From JBDNDK01 sp046719185 (GTDB taxonomy: Bacteria > Armatimonadota > UBA5829), in the NCBI GenBank assembly GCA_046719185.1, contig JBDNDK010000002.1, positions 1 to 33,651 of the forward strand: a stretch of DNA of 33,651 bases, given 5' to 3'. Positions 1 through 7,577 of the stretch are shown here, piece after piece. The translations under genes and the position numbers were made by a program. Position 1 is the stretch's first letter. Each line of letters begins with the position of its first letter. The notes under the pieces were generated by a model that made no database searches, had not been told where the DNA came from, and worked only from the letters and a program-made list of their open reading frames with translations.

Positions 1-1
1 C

Positions 2-1912
2 GATGTCATAAAGACTCCTGATGACCTCAAAAAATTATCATCAGAACAAAGAATAAGTCTTGCTGAAGAAATAAGGGAAAGAATTATTGACACAGTATCA
101 AGGACTGGTGGTCATTTGGCATCTAATTTAGGTGTAATTGAACTTACAATCGCATTACATACTGTATATGAGACACCCAAAGATAAATTTGTTTGGGATG
201 TTGGACATCAATGTTATCCTCATAAACTTCTCACTGGCAGACAGGATAGTTTTTGTTATTTAAGACAATGTGGTGGTGTATCTGGATTTCCAAAAAGAGA
301 TGAGAGTGAACATGATGCTTTTGGAACAGGACACGCCAGCACATCAATATCAGCTGCATTAGGTCTTGCAAAGGCAAGAGATATACTTGGTGGTGATGAG
401 CATATTATTGCTATTATTGGAGACGGTGCATTAACAGGTGGACTTGCTCTTGAAGGACTGAATAATGCCGAATCTTTGAACACTGATATTGTGGTGGTGT
501 TAAATGATAACAATATGTCTATTTCTGAACCAGTTGGAGCTATGGCTTTTCACTTGAGTAAATTAAGAATAGATCCAAGATATCAGACATTAGAAAACAG
601 AGCCAAGGAAATGATGAAAAAAATGCCTGCTGGAAAGACTCTTGCATGGACTGCAGAGGGCATAAGTCATGGTGTTACTAGATTGTTGAGTTCAAAAAAA
701 GCTGTTTTGTTTGAGGAACTTGGTTTTACATATATTGGTCCTATAGATGGTCACAATACTGAATTATTGATTCAAGTATTTGAATCCGTTAAAAAACTAA
801 AAGGACCTATCCTAGTGCATGTTCTCACAAAAAAAGGGAAAGGTTATCAATTTGCTGAGGAAAATGCAAAAGCTTTTCATGGTATATCTGGTTTTGATGT
901 TGAAGATGGAAAAATTGAACCTACAATAGGATATGCTAGCTATACAAAAGCTTTTTCTGAAGCAATAGTTGAGTTTGCAAAAGAAGACGAAAAAATAGTA
1001 ACTATCACAGCAGCAATGCCTGATGGTACTGGATTATCTAAGTTTGCTAAAGAATTTCCTGATAGATTTTTTGATGTTGGTATAGCTGAAGAACATGCAG
1101 TTACTTTTGCTGCAGGTTTAGCAGCTAGAGGATTAAAACCTGTTGTGGCAGTGTATTCTACATTTTTGCAGAGGTCTTACGATCAGATTGTGCATGATGT
1201 GTGTTTACAAGGATTGCCTGTTGTATTTGCTGTAGATAGAGCAGGAATTGTCGGAGAAGATGGACCAACCCATCATGGGGTATTTGATTTGTCATATTTG
1301 AGACATATTCCGGGTATGGTAGTTGCTTGTCCATCTGACACAAATGAGCTTAGAGATATGCTTGCTACTGCACTAAAGCATGATGGTCCTATGGCTATTA
1401 GATACCCAAGAGGAGCAGGTCCTTGTGAATATGAACCTAAGGATATTGAAATATTAAACATTGGCAAGGGTGAGAAAATAAGAGATGGCAAAGATATAAA
1501 TATTATTGCAATTGGTTCTATGGTGTGTCCATCAATGCAGGCGGCTGACATATTAGAGAAATCCAACATAATTGCAAGTGTCTATAATGCGAGGTTTGTA
1601 AGGCCAGTTGATGCACAAATTATAAGAGAATGTTTTTCAACAGGCTCTTGTGTTGTTATAATAGAAGACAATACAATTGTTGGTGGTTTTGGTTCAGCTG
1701 TTATTGAAATGGCAGTTGAGATGAGATGTCCAATTAGCAGAATATTGAGATTGGGCATTCCAGATAATTTTATAGAGCATGACAGAGCAGCTTCTATAAG
1801 AGAGAAGCTTGGTCTTACTTCAGAGAAGATTGCTGATAGTATTAGAGATTTCATTGGAAAAAATAATTTAGATTCAGATTCTAAAATTAAAATAAAAAAA
1901 ATAAAGATCTAA
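2..1912 (+). CDS. dxs: 1-deoxy-D-xylulose-5-phosphate synthase, 5' end missing
   Basis: Thiamine-diphosphate enzyme that condenses pyruvate with glyceraldehyde 3-phosphate to DXP, the first step of the MEP isoprenoid pathway and a source of thiamine and pyridoxal precursors. The frame is open from base 2, and the peptide before the first possible start (TTG at 116) already matches the Dxs N-terminus (TPDDLKKLS, then SRTGGHLASNLG), so the true start lies left of the window. Visible motifs are WDVGHQ.YPHK with the active-site His (about nt 197-225), the ThDP motif GDGALTGG (about nt 419), the GIAEEHAVTFAAG transketolase-like region (about nt 1080) and DRAGIVGEDGPTHHG (about nt 1235-1275). The C-terminus ends in a short run of Lys and Ile, an extension that is probably not catalytic. 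No partner gene of the MEP pathway is adjacent. Identification is secure; only the start is unknown. Confidence 0.97.
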   Translation, partial: DVIKTPDDLKKLSSEQRISLAEEIRERIIDTVSRTGGHLASNLGVIELTIALHTVYETPKDKFVWDVGHQCYPHKLLTGRQDSFCYLRQCGGVSGFPKRDESEHDAFGTGHASTSISAALGLAKARDILGGDEHIIAIIGDGALTGGLALEGLNNAESLNTDIVVVLNDNNMSISEPVGAMAFHLSKLRIDPRYQTLENRAKEMMKKMPAGKTLAWTAEGISHGVTRLLSSKKAVLFEELGFTYIGPIDGHNTELLIQVFESVKKLKGPILVHVLTKKGKGYQFAEENAKAFHGISGFDVEDGKIEPTIGYASYTKAFSEAIVEFAKEDEKIVTITAAMPDGTGLSKFAKEFPDRFFDVGIAEEHAVTFAAGLAARGLKPVVAVYSTFLQRSYDQIVHDVCLQGLPVVFAVDRAGIVGEDGPTHHGVFDLSYLRHIPGMVVACPSDTNELRDMLATALKHDGPMAIRYPRGAGPCEYEPKDIEILNIGKGEKIRDGKDINIIAIGSMVCPSMQAADILEKSNIIASVYNARFVRPVDAQIIRECFSTGSCVVIIEDNTIVGGFGSAVIEMAVEMRCPISRILRLGIPDNFIEHDRAASIREKLGLTSEKIADSIRDFIGKNNLDSDSKIKIKKIKI

Positions 1913-1925
1913 ACCTCTATAGTTG

Positions 1926-2005
1926 TTGGCAAATGACCTGTTAAAAAAGAACTTTTTTACCGAATATAAAAAAAGAATAGTTTCTTTTTTGGGGATAGTT
2001 GCCAA
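1926..2005 (+). promoter_or_regulatory. Nested inverted repeats between dxs and the next gene
   Basis: An outer 7-bp inverted repeat (ttggcaa 1926-1932 / ttgccaa 1999-2005) encloses two A/T-rich hairpins: aaaaaag 1943-1949 with ctttttt 1952-1958, and a 9-bp stem 1969-1977/1982-1990 with loop tagt. The outer right arm ends 3 nt before the GGAGG of the next gene. The set could end dxs transcription weakly or control access to that ribosome site. The stems are seen; the role is inference, and A/T runs pair easily by chance. Confidence 0.3.
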
Positions 2006-2023
2006 ATTGGAGGATAATAAAAA

Positions 2024-2587
2024 TTGTTTTCAGTAGGTGTTAATAATATGCGTAAAAAGCCTGAAGGTTGGGCAGTGGATGTTCCAGAAGATGAAAGAGG
2101 AGCCGATATATCATTTCGTCAAAGATTGGCTGACAGCAATAAAATATGGATAGTGGCTTTTTTATCTGTTTTAGTTATATCTATATTATTTATATATTCA
2201 GCAAACATTGAAACAAGTGATAGGGCTGTGGATATACATGCTCCTAAAATTCCACCTGATGAATTTGGTGACAAATCAGCATATGATAATTTTGCAAATG
2301 AGTTTAAGTCGGATAAGAACTACAAAGATGTAATTTTAGAGGCTGGTTTTATAACACCTGGCAAATTTAGATTTGTTGTAAAGGCAGAATCTAATCCTGA
2401 TGAGATAAGAACTTTATCATTTATGGCAGCTAATAAAATACTGAGAAGGTTTAATCATAGAGTTGTAGTTAGTGCCTATATGAGGAGTGCTGTATCATCA
2501 AAAGAATCTCTAATGGCTACAACTTTATGGGAGCCAAGTGATAAGGGTTTTGTTACAAGGGTGGAATCAACAACTGTACCAAAATAA
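2024..2587 (+). CDS. Single-pass membrane protein of unknown function
   Basis: A 187-residue protein I do not recognise. About 40 charged residues at the N-terminus are followed by one strongly hydrophobic segment (about residues 43-62, IWIVAFLSVLVISILFIYSA) and then about 125 mainly hydrophilic residues. This fits a type II anchor with a soluble domain outside the membrane. There is no signal-peptidase site, lipobox or known catalytic motif. The start is TTG at 2024, chosen because GGAGG at 2009-2013 lies 10 nt upstream; the in-frame ATG at 2048 has no comparable site. It stands alone between dxs and lepA, with intergenic hairpins on both sides, so operon membership is unclear. The gene call is firm; the function is unknown. 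Confidence 0.75.
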   Translation: MFSVGVNNMRKKPEGWAVDVPEDERGADISFRQRLADSNKIWIVAFLSVLVISILFIYSANIETSDRAVDIHAPKIPPDEFGDKSAYDNFANEFKSDKNYKDVILEAGFITPGKFRFVVKAESNPDEIRTLSFMAANKILRRFNHRVVVSAYMRSAVSSKESLMATTLWEPSDKGFVTRVESTTVPK

Positions 2588-2625
2588 TTTATTCAGCAAA
2601 ACAACAAAAATTTATATTTAATATA

Positions 2626-2672
2626 ATTTTAGCTATTTACCAATTGCAGTGGATTGAATAAATAGCTAAAAT
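2626..2672 (+). promoter_or_regulatory. Perfect 14-bp inverted repeat just before lepA
   Basis: attttagctattta (2626-2639) and taaatagctaaaat (2659-2672) are exact reverse complements. The 19-nt loop can itself pair caat with attg. The stem ends 6 nt before the lepA ATG at 2679. It has no clear T-tract of its own, so it may be an upstream terminator/processing hairpin or a translational control element for lepA. Confidence 0.6.
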
Positions 2673-2678
2673 AATATT

Positions 2679-4487
2679 ATGAATTATGCCTCTAGAATAA
2701 GAAACTTTTGCATTATTGCACATATAGATCATGGCAAATCCACACTAGCAGATAGAATTCTGGAGTTTACGGGTGCTGTTGACTCTAATGATATGAAAGA
2801 TCAGCTGCTGGATAGTATGGATTTGGAGAGAGAACGTGGTATCACAATCAAAATGAAAGCAGTGAGATTTGACTACACTGCAAAAGATGGTCTCACCTAT
2901 CATTTAAACCTCATTGATACTCCTGGGCATGTTGATTTTAGCTATGAAGTATCAAGATCTCTTGCAGCTTGTGAAGGTGCTATATTAGTAGTTGATGCAT
3001 GTCAGGGCGTAGAGGCTCAGACAGTAGCTAATACTAACCTAGCTATGGCTCACAATCTTGAAATAATTCCCGTCATAAACAAAATTGATATGGAAAGAGC
3101 TGATCCTGATAGAGTAAGGGAAGAAATTGAAAATGTGCTAGCTGTTGATTCTTCTGAAGCTATAAATGCCAGTGCAAAGACTGGTGTGGGAACTGAAGAA
3201 ATCTTAGAAGCTATTATAAAAAAAATACCTCATCCAAGCGGAGATGTAAATGCTCCATTAAGAGCACTCATATTTGATTCTCATTTTGATCAGTATCTTG
3301 GAGTTGTGGCATACATAAGAGTTGTTGATGGTGAGATAGCTGATGGCGATACGATTAAAATGATGTCTAGTGGAAAAGAGTTTGAAGTTGCCAGTGTTGG
3401 TGTTTTTAAGCCAAATGCCGTTAAGACAGATAAACTTTCTGCTGGTGAAGTTGGATATATTACAGCTGGAATAAAGAATGTTGGAGACACAAGAGTTGGA
3501 GATACAATCACAAATAGTGATAATCCAGCTGCTGCACCATTACCGGGGTATAAAGAAGTGCTGCCAATGGTGTTTTGTGGCTTATATCCCACAGATTCTC
3601 AGCAATTTACTGCTCTAAGAGATGCACTATCTAAACTACAACTGAATGATGCTGCGTTAAATTTTGAGCCTGAAAGTTCTGCTGCATTAGGTTTTGGTTT
3701 TAGATGTGGTTTTCTAGGACTTTTGCATATGGAAATTGTTCAGGAAAGACTTGAGAGAGAATTTGATTTGAATATCATAGCCACAGCACCGAGTGTTGTT
3801 TATAGGGTAACGAAAACAGATGGCACTCAGATTGAAGTTGATAATCCCAATGATTTGCCTGAATCAACAGAGATAGATAAGGTTGAAGAACCATTTGTTA
3901 ATGCTACTATAATGGTACCAAAGGAATATGTGGGTGTTGTGATTGACCTTTGCCAAGAAAGAAGAGGCATTTACTCTGCAATGGATTACCCATCACCTGA
4001 TAGAGTGATTATTCACTTTGAGATTCCTCTTGCAGAGATTATTATGGATTTCTTTGATTCATTAAAGAGCAGAACTAGAGGCTATGCATCATTTGATTAC
4101 GAAATATCAGAATATAGACCATCAACACTTAGCAAACTTAGAATTCTTCTAAATGGTGATCCTGTGGATGCTTTATCATTTATCACTCACAGAGATAGAG
4201 CATATTCAAGAGCGAAAGTTTTGGTAGAAAAGTTAAAAGAAGTGATTCCAAGACAGCAATTTGAGGTTAGGGTGCAAGCTGCACTTGGTCAAAAGATAAT
4301 TGCTGCTGCCACTGTAAGACCATTCAGAAAGAATGTTACAGCTAAGTGTTATGGTGGTGACATCACCAGAAAGAGAAAGCTTCTTGAAAAGCAAAAAGAA
4401 GGCAAGAAGAGGATGAAGAACATTGGAAGTGTGGAAGTTCCTCAGGAAGCCTTTATGAGTGTATTAAAAATAGGTGATGATCTTTAG
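2679..4487 (+). CDS. lepA: Elongation factor 4 (back-translocating ribosomal GTPase LepA)
   Basis: Ribosome-associated translational GTPase related to EF-G, reported to act on stalled or mis-translocated ribosomes and in subunit biogenesis. At 602 residues it is the normal family length. All GTPase motifs are visible: G1 AHIDHGKS (about residues 14-21), G2 region RERGITIK, G3 DTPGH, G4 NKID and G5 SAKTG. They are followed by domain II, EF-G-like domains III and V, and the LepA-specific C-terminal domain (IIAAATVRPFRKNVTAKCYGG) with a Lys/Arg-rich tail (GDITRKRKLLEKQKEGKKRM). ATG at 2679 is the only start that gives the canonical N-terminus (RIRNFCIIAHIDHG). No Shine-Dalgarno sequence precedes it; a 14-bp hairpin occupies that place. 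lipA begins 11 nt after the stop, so the two are probably co-transcribed. Confidence 0.98.
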   Translation: MNYASRIRNFCIIAHIDHGKSTLADRILEFTGAVDSNDMKDQLLDSMDLERERGITIKMKAVRFDYTAKDGLTYHLNLIDTPGHVDFSYEVSRSLAACEGAILVVDACQGVEAQTVANTNLAMAHNLEIIPVINKIDMERADPDRVREEIENVLAVDSSEAINASAKTGVGTEEILEAIIKKIPHPSGDVNAPLRALIFDSHFDQYLGVVAYIRVVDGEIADGDTIKMMSSGKEFEVASVGVFKPNAVKTDKLSAGEVGYITAGIKNVGDTRVGDTITNSDNPAAAPLPGYKEVLPMVFCGLYPTDSQQFTALRDALSKLQLNDAALNFEPESSAALGFGFRCGFLGLLHMEIVQERLEREFDLNIIATAPSVVYRVTKTDGTQIEVDNPNDLPESTEIDKVEEPFVNATIMVPKEYVGVVIDLCQERRGIYSAMDYPSPDRVIIHFEIPLAEIIMDFFDSLKSRTRGYASFDYEISEYRPSTLSKLRILLNGDPVDALSFITHRDRAYSRAKVLVEKLKEVIPRQQFEVRVQAALGQKIIAAATVRPFRKNVTAKCYGGDITRKRKLLEKQKEGKKRMKNIGSVEVPQEAFMSVLKIGDDL

Positions 4488-4498
4488 GTAAAATTTCA

Positions 4499-5353
4499 AT
4501 GAATCAAAAAAGACCTGAATGGATAAAAGCAAAAGCTCCTTCTGGTGTTAATTATGAAGAAGTTAAAAAACTTGTGGATTCTGAAGGACTTCATACAGTA
4601 TGCCAGAGTGCAGATTGCCCTAATATTGGTGAATGTTGGCACAACAGAACTGCAACCTTTATGATACTTGGTGATATTTGCACTAGAAACTGCAGATTTT
4701 GTGCTGTTAAAAGTGGCACTCCAAATGAATTAGATATAAATGAACCTCAAAGAGTAGCTGATGCTGTTTCATATCTTAATCTTGAATATGCAGTATTAAC
4801 TAGTGTTACCAGAGATGATTTATCTGATGGTGGAGCAAGCATATTTGCAGAATGTATTGAAAAAATCCACAATCAGAACCCTTGCTGCAATGTTGAAGTA
4901 TTAATTCCAGATTTGCAGGGTAATTGGAATGCTCTTCATAAGATACTCAAAGCAAAACCTGAAGTATTGAATCATAATATAGAAACTGTAAGAAGATGTT
5001 ATCCTAAAATTAGACCTCAAGCAGACTATGATAGATCACTTCAGCTTTTAGTGGAAGCAAAAAAATATAATCTAAACCAAAAGACTAAGAGTGGGATTAT
5101 GATTGGAGTAGGGGAGGAGTGGGATGAAATAATAACCACTATTCAAGATCTCAGGAATACTGGGTGTGACATATTAACTATAGGACAATACCTCTCACCA
5201 TCACCTTCACATGCCCCAGTGATAAAATTTTACACACCAGATGAGTTTGAAATACTAAAAAATGTTGGATATAACATCGGATTTGGGTATGTAGAATCTG
5301 GACCTCTTGTAAGAAGTTCGTATCATGCTGGAAATCATCAAAAAAACCAATAA
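4499..5353 (+). CDS. lipA: Lipoyl synthase (radical SAM)
   Basis: Inserts two sulfurs into the octanoyl chain on E2 or GcvH proteins to form lipoate. Both iron-sulfur signatures are present: the auxiliary cluster CxxxxCxxxxxC (C35, C40, C46) and the radical-SAM CxxxCxxC (C61, C65, C68). The C-terminal SGPLVRSSYHAG motif contains the conserved RSSY serine. At 284 residues it is normal length. It starts 11 nt after lepA; its weak ribosome site (aggt) overlaps the lepA stop region, which fits translational coupling. About 120 nt downstream lie the genes for the E1 component of a lipoate-dependent dehydrogenase, whose E2 would be its client. No lipB or lplA is in the window, so the source of octanoyl groups is not visible. 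Confidence 0.97.
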   Translation: MNQKRPEWIKAKAPSGVNYEEVKKLVDSEGLHTVCQSADCPNIGECWHNRTATFMILGDICTRNCRFCAVKSGTPNELDINEPQRVADAVSYLNLEYAVLTSVTRDDLSDGGASIFAECIEKIHNQNPCCNVEVLIPDLQGNWNALHKILKAKPEVLNHNIETVRRCYPKIRPQADYDRSLQLLVEAKKYNLNQKTKSGIMIGVGEEWDEIITTIQDLRNTGCDILTIGQYLSPSPSHAPVIKFYTPDEFEILKNVGYNIGFGYVESGPLVRSSYHAGNHQKNQ

Positions 5354-5403
5354 GAAGATTTCTTGATTATACCAACAATTAAAATATCCATTTTATAACT
5401 TTC

Positions 5404-5432
5404 TTGAGGTTCAAAGCTTTGTGTAATATAGT
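5404..5432 (+). promoter_or_regulatory. Predicted sigma70-type promoter of pdhAB
   Basis: TTGAGG (5404-5409), a 17-nt spacer and TATAGT (5427-5432) lie about 45 nt upstream of the pdhA start, with an expected transcription start near 5439. The -10 box is inside a palindrome at 5418-5445. Prediction only, from hexamer match and spacing. Confidence 0.5.
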
Positions 5433-5445
5433 AATATTTTACAAA
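5418..5445. promoter_or_regulatory. Operator-like imperfect palindrome over the pdhA -10 region
   Basis: tttgtgtaatat (5418-5429), centre agta, atattttacaaa (5434-5445): 10 of 12 positions are complementary. It covers the predicted -10 box and start point, the usual place for a repressor site. The TTTGTG/ACAAA ends resemble Rex operators, but the 28-bp dyad is longer than the usual 18-20 bp Rex site, so the regulator is uncertain. Confidence 0.45.
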
Positions 5446-5476
5446 TGCTATTATCAACCACTCTTTTGGAGGTGTA

Positions 5477-6436
5477 GTGTTGCTAACAGACAAAGAAAAA
5501 ATTGACATCTACCGAGAAATGGTAGTGATGAGAAAATTTGAGGAAAAAGCTCAGGAAATGTATGAAGCTAGAAAAATAGGCGGCTTCCTGCATTTATACA
5601 TTGGGCAAGAGGCTGTAGCTAGCGGAACTATGTGGGCACTAAGACCAGATGATTATGTGATTGGTGCATATAGAGAACATGGTCAGGCTTTAGCAAGATG
5701 CACTGAGCCTAGAAGATTGATGGCTGAGCTTTTTGGAAAGAAAGATGGAATGTCTGGCGGGAAAGGCGGATCAATGCACTTATTTGATAAAACAAGAGGT
5801 TTTCTTGGAGGCACTGCAATCGTTGGTGGTGGTCTTCCTCTTGCATGTGGTGTAGGATTTGCAATAAGATACTGGGATGGAGACCAAGTCTGTCTTTGTT
5901 TCTTTGGTGATGGTGCAATAAATGAAGGTGCATTCCATGAATCTTTGCATATGGCAGCACTTTGGGAGCTTCCAGTTATATTTATTTGTGAGAATAATCA
6001 ATATGGTATGGGTACATCAGTTGAAAGACACTCTATAGTTCCTAATTTGTATCAGAGAGCACAATGTTATTCAATGGATGTGGAGAGTGTAGATGGCATG
6101 GATTTGCTTGCTGTATATGAATTATCAGAAAAAGCTATAGAAAAAACTAGAAAAACCAAACAGCCAATGTTTATAGAAGCTGTTACATATAGATTCAGAG
6201 GTCATTCAGTTGCTGATCCTCAAAAATATAGAACAAAAGAAGAAGTAGAGGAATACAAAAAAAGAGATCCTATAATAAAATTTGCAGAGCATTTGAAAGA
6301 GAATAAACTCATTGATGATGATGGTCTTGAAAAAATAAATAAAGATGTAGATAAAGAAATAGCAGAAGCAGTTGAATTTGCAGAGCTATCTCCAGACCTT
6401 ACTTCTGAAGATTTATATACTGATGTGTATATATAG
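5477..6436 (+). CDS. pdhA: Pyruvate (2-oxoacid/acetoin-type) dehydrogenase E1, alpha subunit
   Basis: Thiamine-diphosphate-dependent decarboxylase subunit that forms an alpha2-beta2 E1 with the next gene and transfers the acyl group to lipoyl-E2. The ThDP motif runs from GDGAINEG to ENNQYGMGTS (about residues 144-175). The phosphorylation-loop region YRFRGHSVADPQKYR and the GGKGGSMH segment are typical of the PdhA/AcoA family. It is 319-320 residues, a usual bacterial length. GGAGGT at 5468-5473 could serve GTG at 5477 or TTG at 5480; the TTG has the better 7-nt spacing and would drop one residue. pdhB follows 11 nt later with its own strong ribosome site. Sequence alone does not separate pyruvate from acetoin or branched-chain substrates; neighbouring lipA only shows lipoate dependence. 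Confidence 0.92.
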   Translation: MLLTDKEKIDIYREMVVMRKFEEKAQEMYEARKIGGFLHLYIGQEAVASGTMWALRPDDYVIGAYREHGQALARCTEPRRLMAELFGKKDGMSGGKGGSMHLFDKTRGFLGGTAIVGGGLPLACGVGFAIRYWDGDQVCLCFFGDGAINEGAFHESLHMAALWELPVIFICENNQYGMGTSVERHSIVPNLYQRAQCYSMDVESVDGMDLLAVYELSEKAIEKTRKTKQPMFIEAVTYRFRGHSVADPQKYRTKEEVEEYKKRDPIIKFAEHLKENKLIDDDGLEKINKDVDKEIAEAVEFAELSPDLTSEDLYTDVYI

Positions 6437-6447
6437 GGGGATATAAA

Positions 6448-7422
6448 ATGGCTGTAATGATGTTTAGACAAGCTCTCAATCTTGCTCTTAAAGAAGAGAT
6501 GAGAAGAGATGAAAAGATATTTATAATAGGTGAAGAAGTAGCAGAATATCAGGGTGCATATAGAGTTACAGAAGGTCTTCTTGCTGAATTTGGAGATAAA
6601 AGAGTCAAAGATACACCTATTGCTGAGGAAGTGATTGCTGGTATTGGAATTGGTGCTGCTATGGTAGGGCTAAGACCAGTAGTTGAAATGATGACAATTA
6701 ATTTTTCACTTCTTGCAATAGATCAGATAGTTAACCATGCAGCAAAGATGCTTTATATGTCTGGAGGTCAGTTTAATATCCCTCTTACAATAAGATGTCC
6801 TGAAGGCTCTGGAATGCAGTTAGGCTCTCAGCACTCGCAGCATTTAGAGGCTTGGTTTGCTCATATTCCCGGATTAAAAGTTGTTGCACCTAGCACTCCT
6901 TATGATGCAAAGGGTCTATTAAAAAGCTCTATTAGGGATGATAACCCTGTGATATTCATAGAAAACCAAATGCTTTATCTCACAAAAGCTGAGGTCCCTG
7001 AAGATGATTATACTGTTCCTATTGGCAAAGCTGATGTCAAAAGAGAAGGTAAGGATATTACAATAATTGGATATATGAGAACAGTCCCTATGGCTATGAA
7101 AGTGGCTGATAGGTTAAGTGATGAGGGAATAGAGGCTGAAATTGTTGATTTAATGAGCTTGAGACCTCTAGATGAGGAAACAATAGTAAACTCTGTCAAG
7201 AAAACAGGAAGAGTGATGATGGCTGAAGAAGATTGGCCTCAGTATGGAGTAGGTGCCCAAGTTGTAGATGTGATTCAAAAGAATGCTTTTGATTATCTTG
7301 ATGCACCAATTCTGAGAGTTACACAGGCAGATGTGCCATTGCCTTATGCTAGAGAACTAGAGCTTTCTGCTTTACCAACTCCAGAAAAAATTTACAATTG
7401 TGCAATGGAAGTATTAGCATAG
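6448..7422 (+). CDS. pdhB: Pyruvate (2-oxoacid/acetoin-type) dehydrogenase E1, beta subunit
   Basis: Second subunit of the E1 decarboxylase, completing the active site with pdhA. The 324-residue length and motifs (EEVAEYQGAYRVTEGL, DTPIAEEVIAGIGIGAAMVGLRP split over two segments, SQHSQHLEAWFAHIPGLKVV, EDWPQYGVGAQV near the C-terminus) fit the PdhB/AcoB family. A purine-rich site (aggggg) lies just before the ATG. The operon ends here: a stable hairpin with a T-run lies 65 nt downstream and the next gene is folC. E2 and E3 are therefore not encoded with their E1, unlike most pdh or aco operons. Confidence 0.93.
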   Translation: MAVMMFRQALNLALKEEMRRDEKIFIIGEEVAEYQGAYRVTEGLLAEFGDKRVKDTPIAEEVIAGIGIGAAMVGLRPVVEMMTINFSLLAIDQIVNHAAKMLYMSGGQFNIPLTIRCPEGSGMQLGSQHSQHLEAWFAHIPGLKVVAPSTPYDAKGLLKSSIRDDNPVIFIENQMLYLTKAEVPEDDYTVPIGKADVKREGKDITIIGYMRTVPMAMKVADRLSDEGIEAEIVDLMSLRPLDEETIVNSVKKTGRVMMAEEDWPQYGVGAQVVDVIQKNAFDYLDAPILRVTQADVPLPYARELELSALPTPEKIYNCAMEVLA

Positions 7423-7475
7423 ATGAAAATGTTATAATATTAGGCAAATAGAAGGAAATTTGTTTGTTGTTGATT

Positions 7476-7531
7476 AACTATAGCTTGAGGCTGTCTTATA
7501 TGAAACTTTTAAAGACAGCCTCATAGTTTTT
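7476..7531 (+). terminator. Rho-independent terminator after pdhB
   Basis: gaggctgtctt (7487-7497) and aagacagcctc (7512-7522) form a perfect 11-bp stem with a 14-nt loop. An outer aactat/atagtt (7476-7481/7523-7528) extends it across a bulge, and T-rich sequence follows (7527-7531). Confidence 0.88.
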
Positions 7532-7577
7532 AATTGGTAATTAAAAATAAAATTAGGTTAGGCAATACTAGAAAAGA

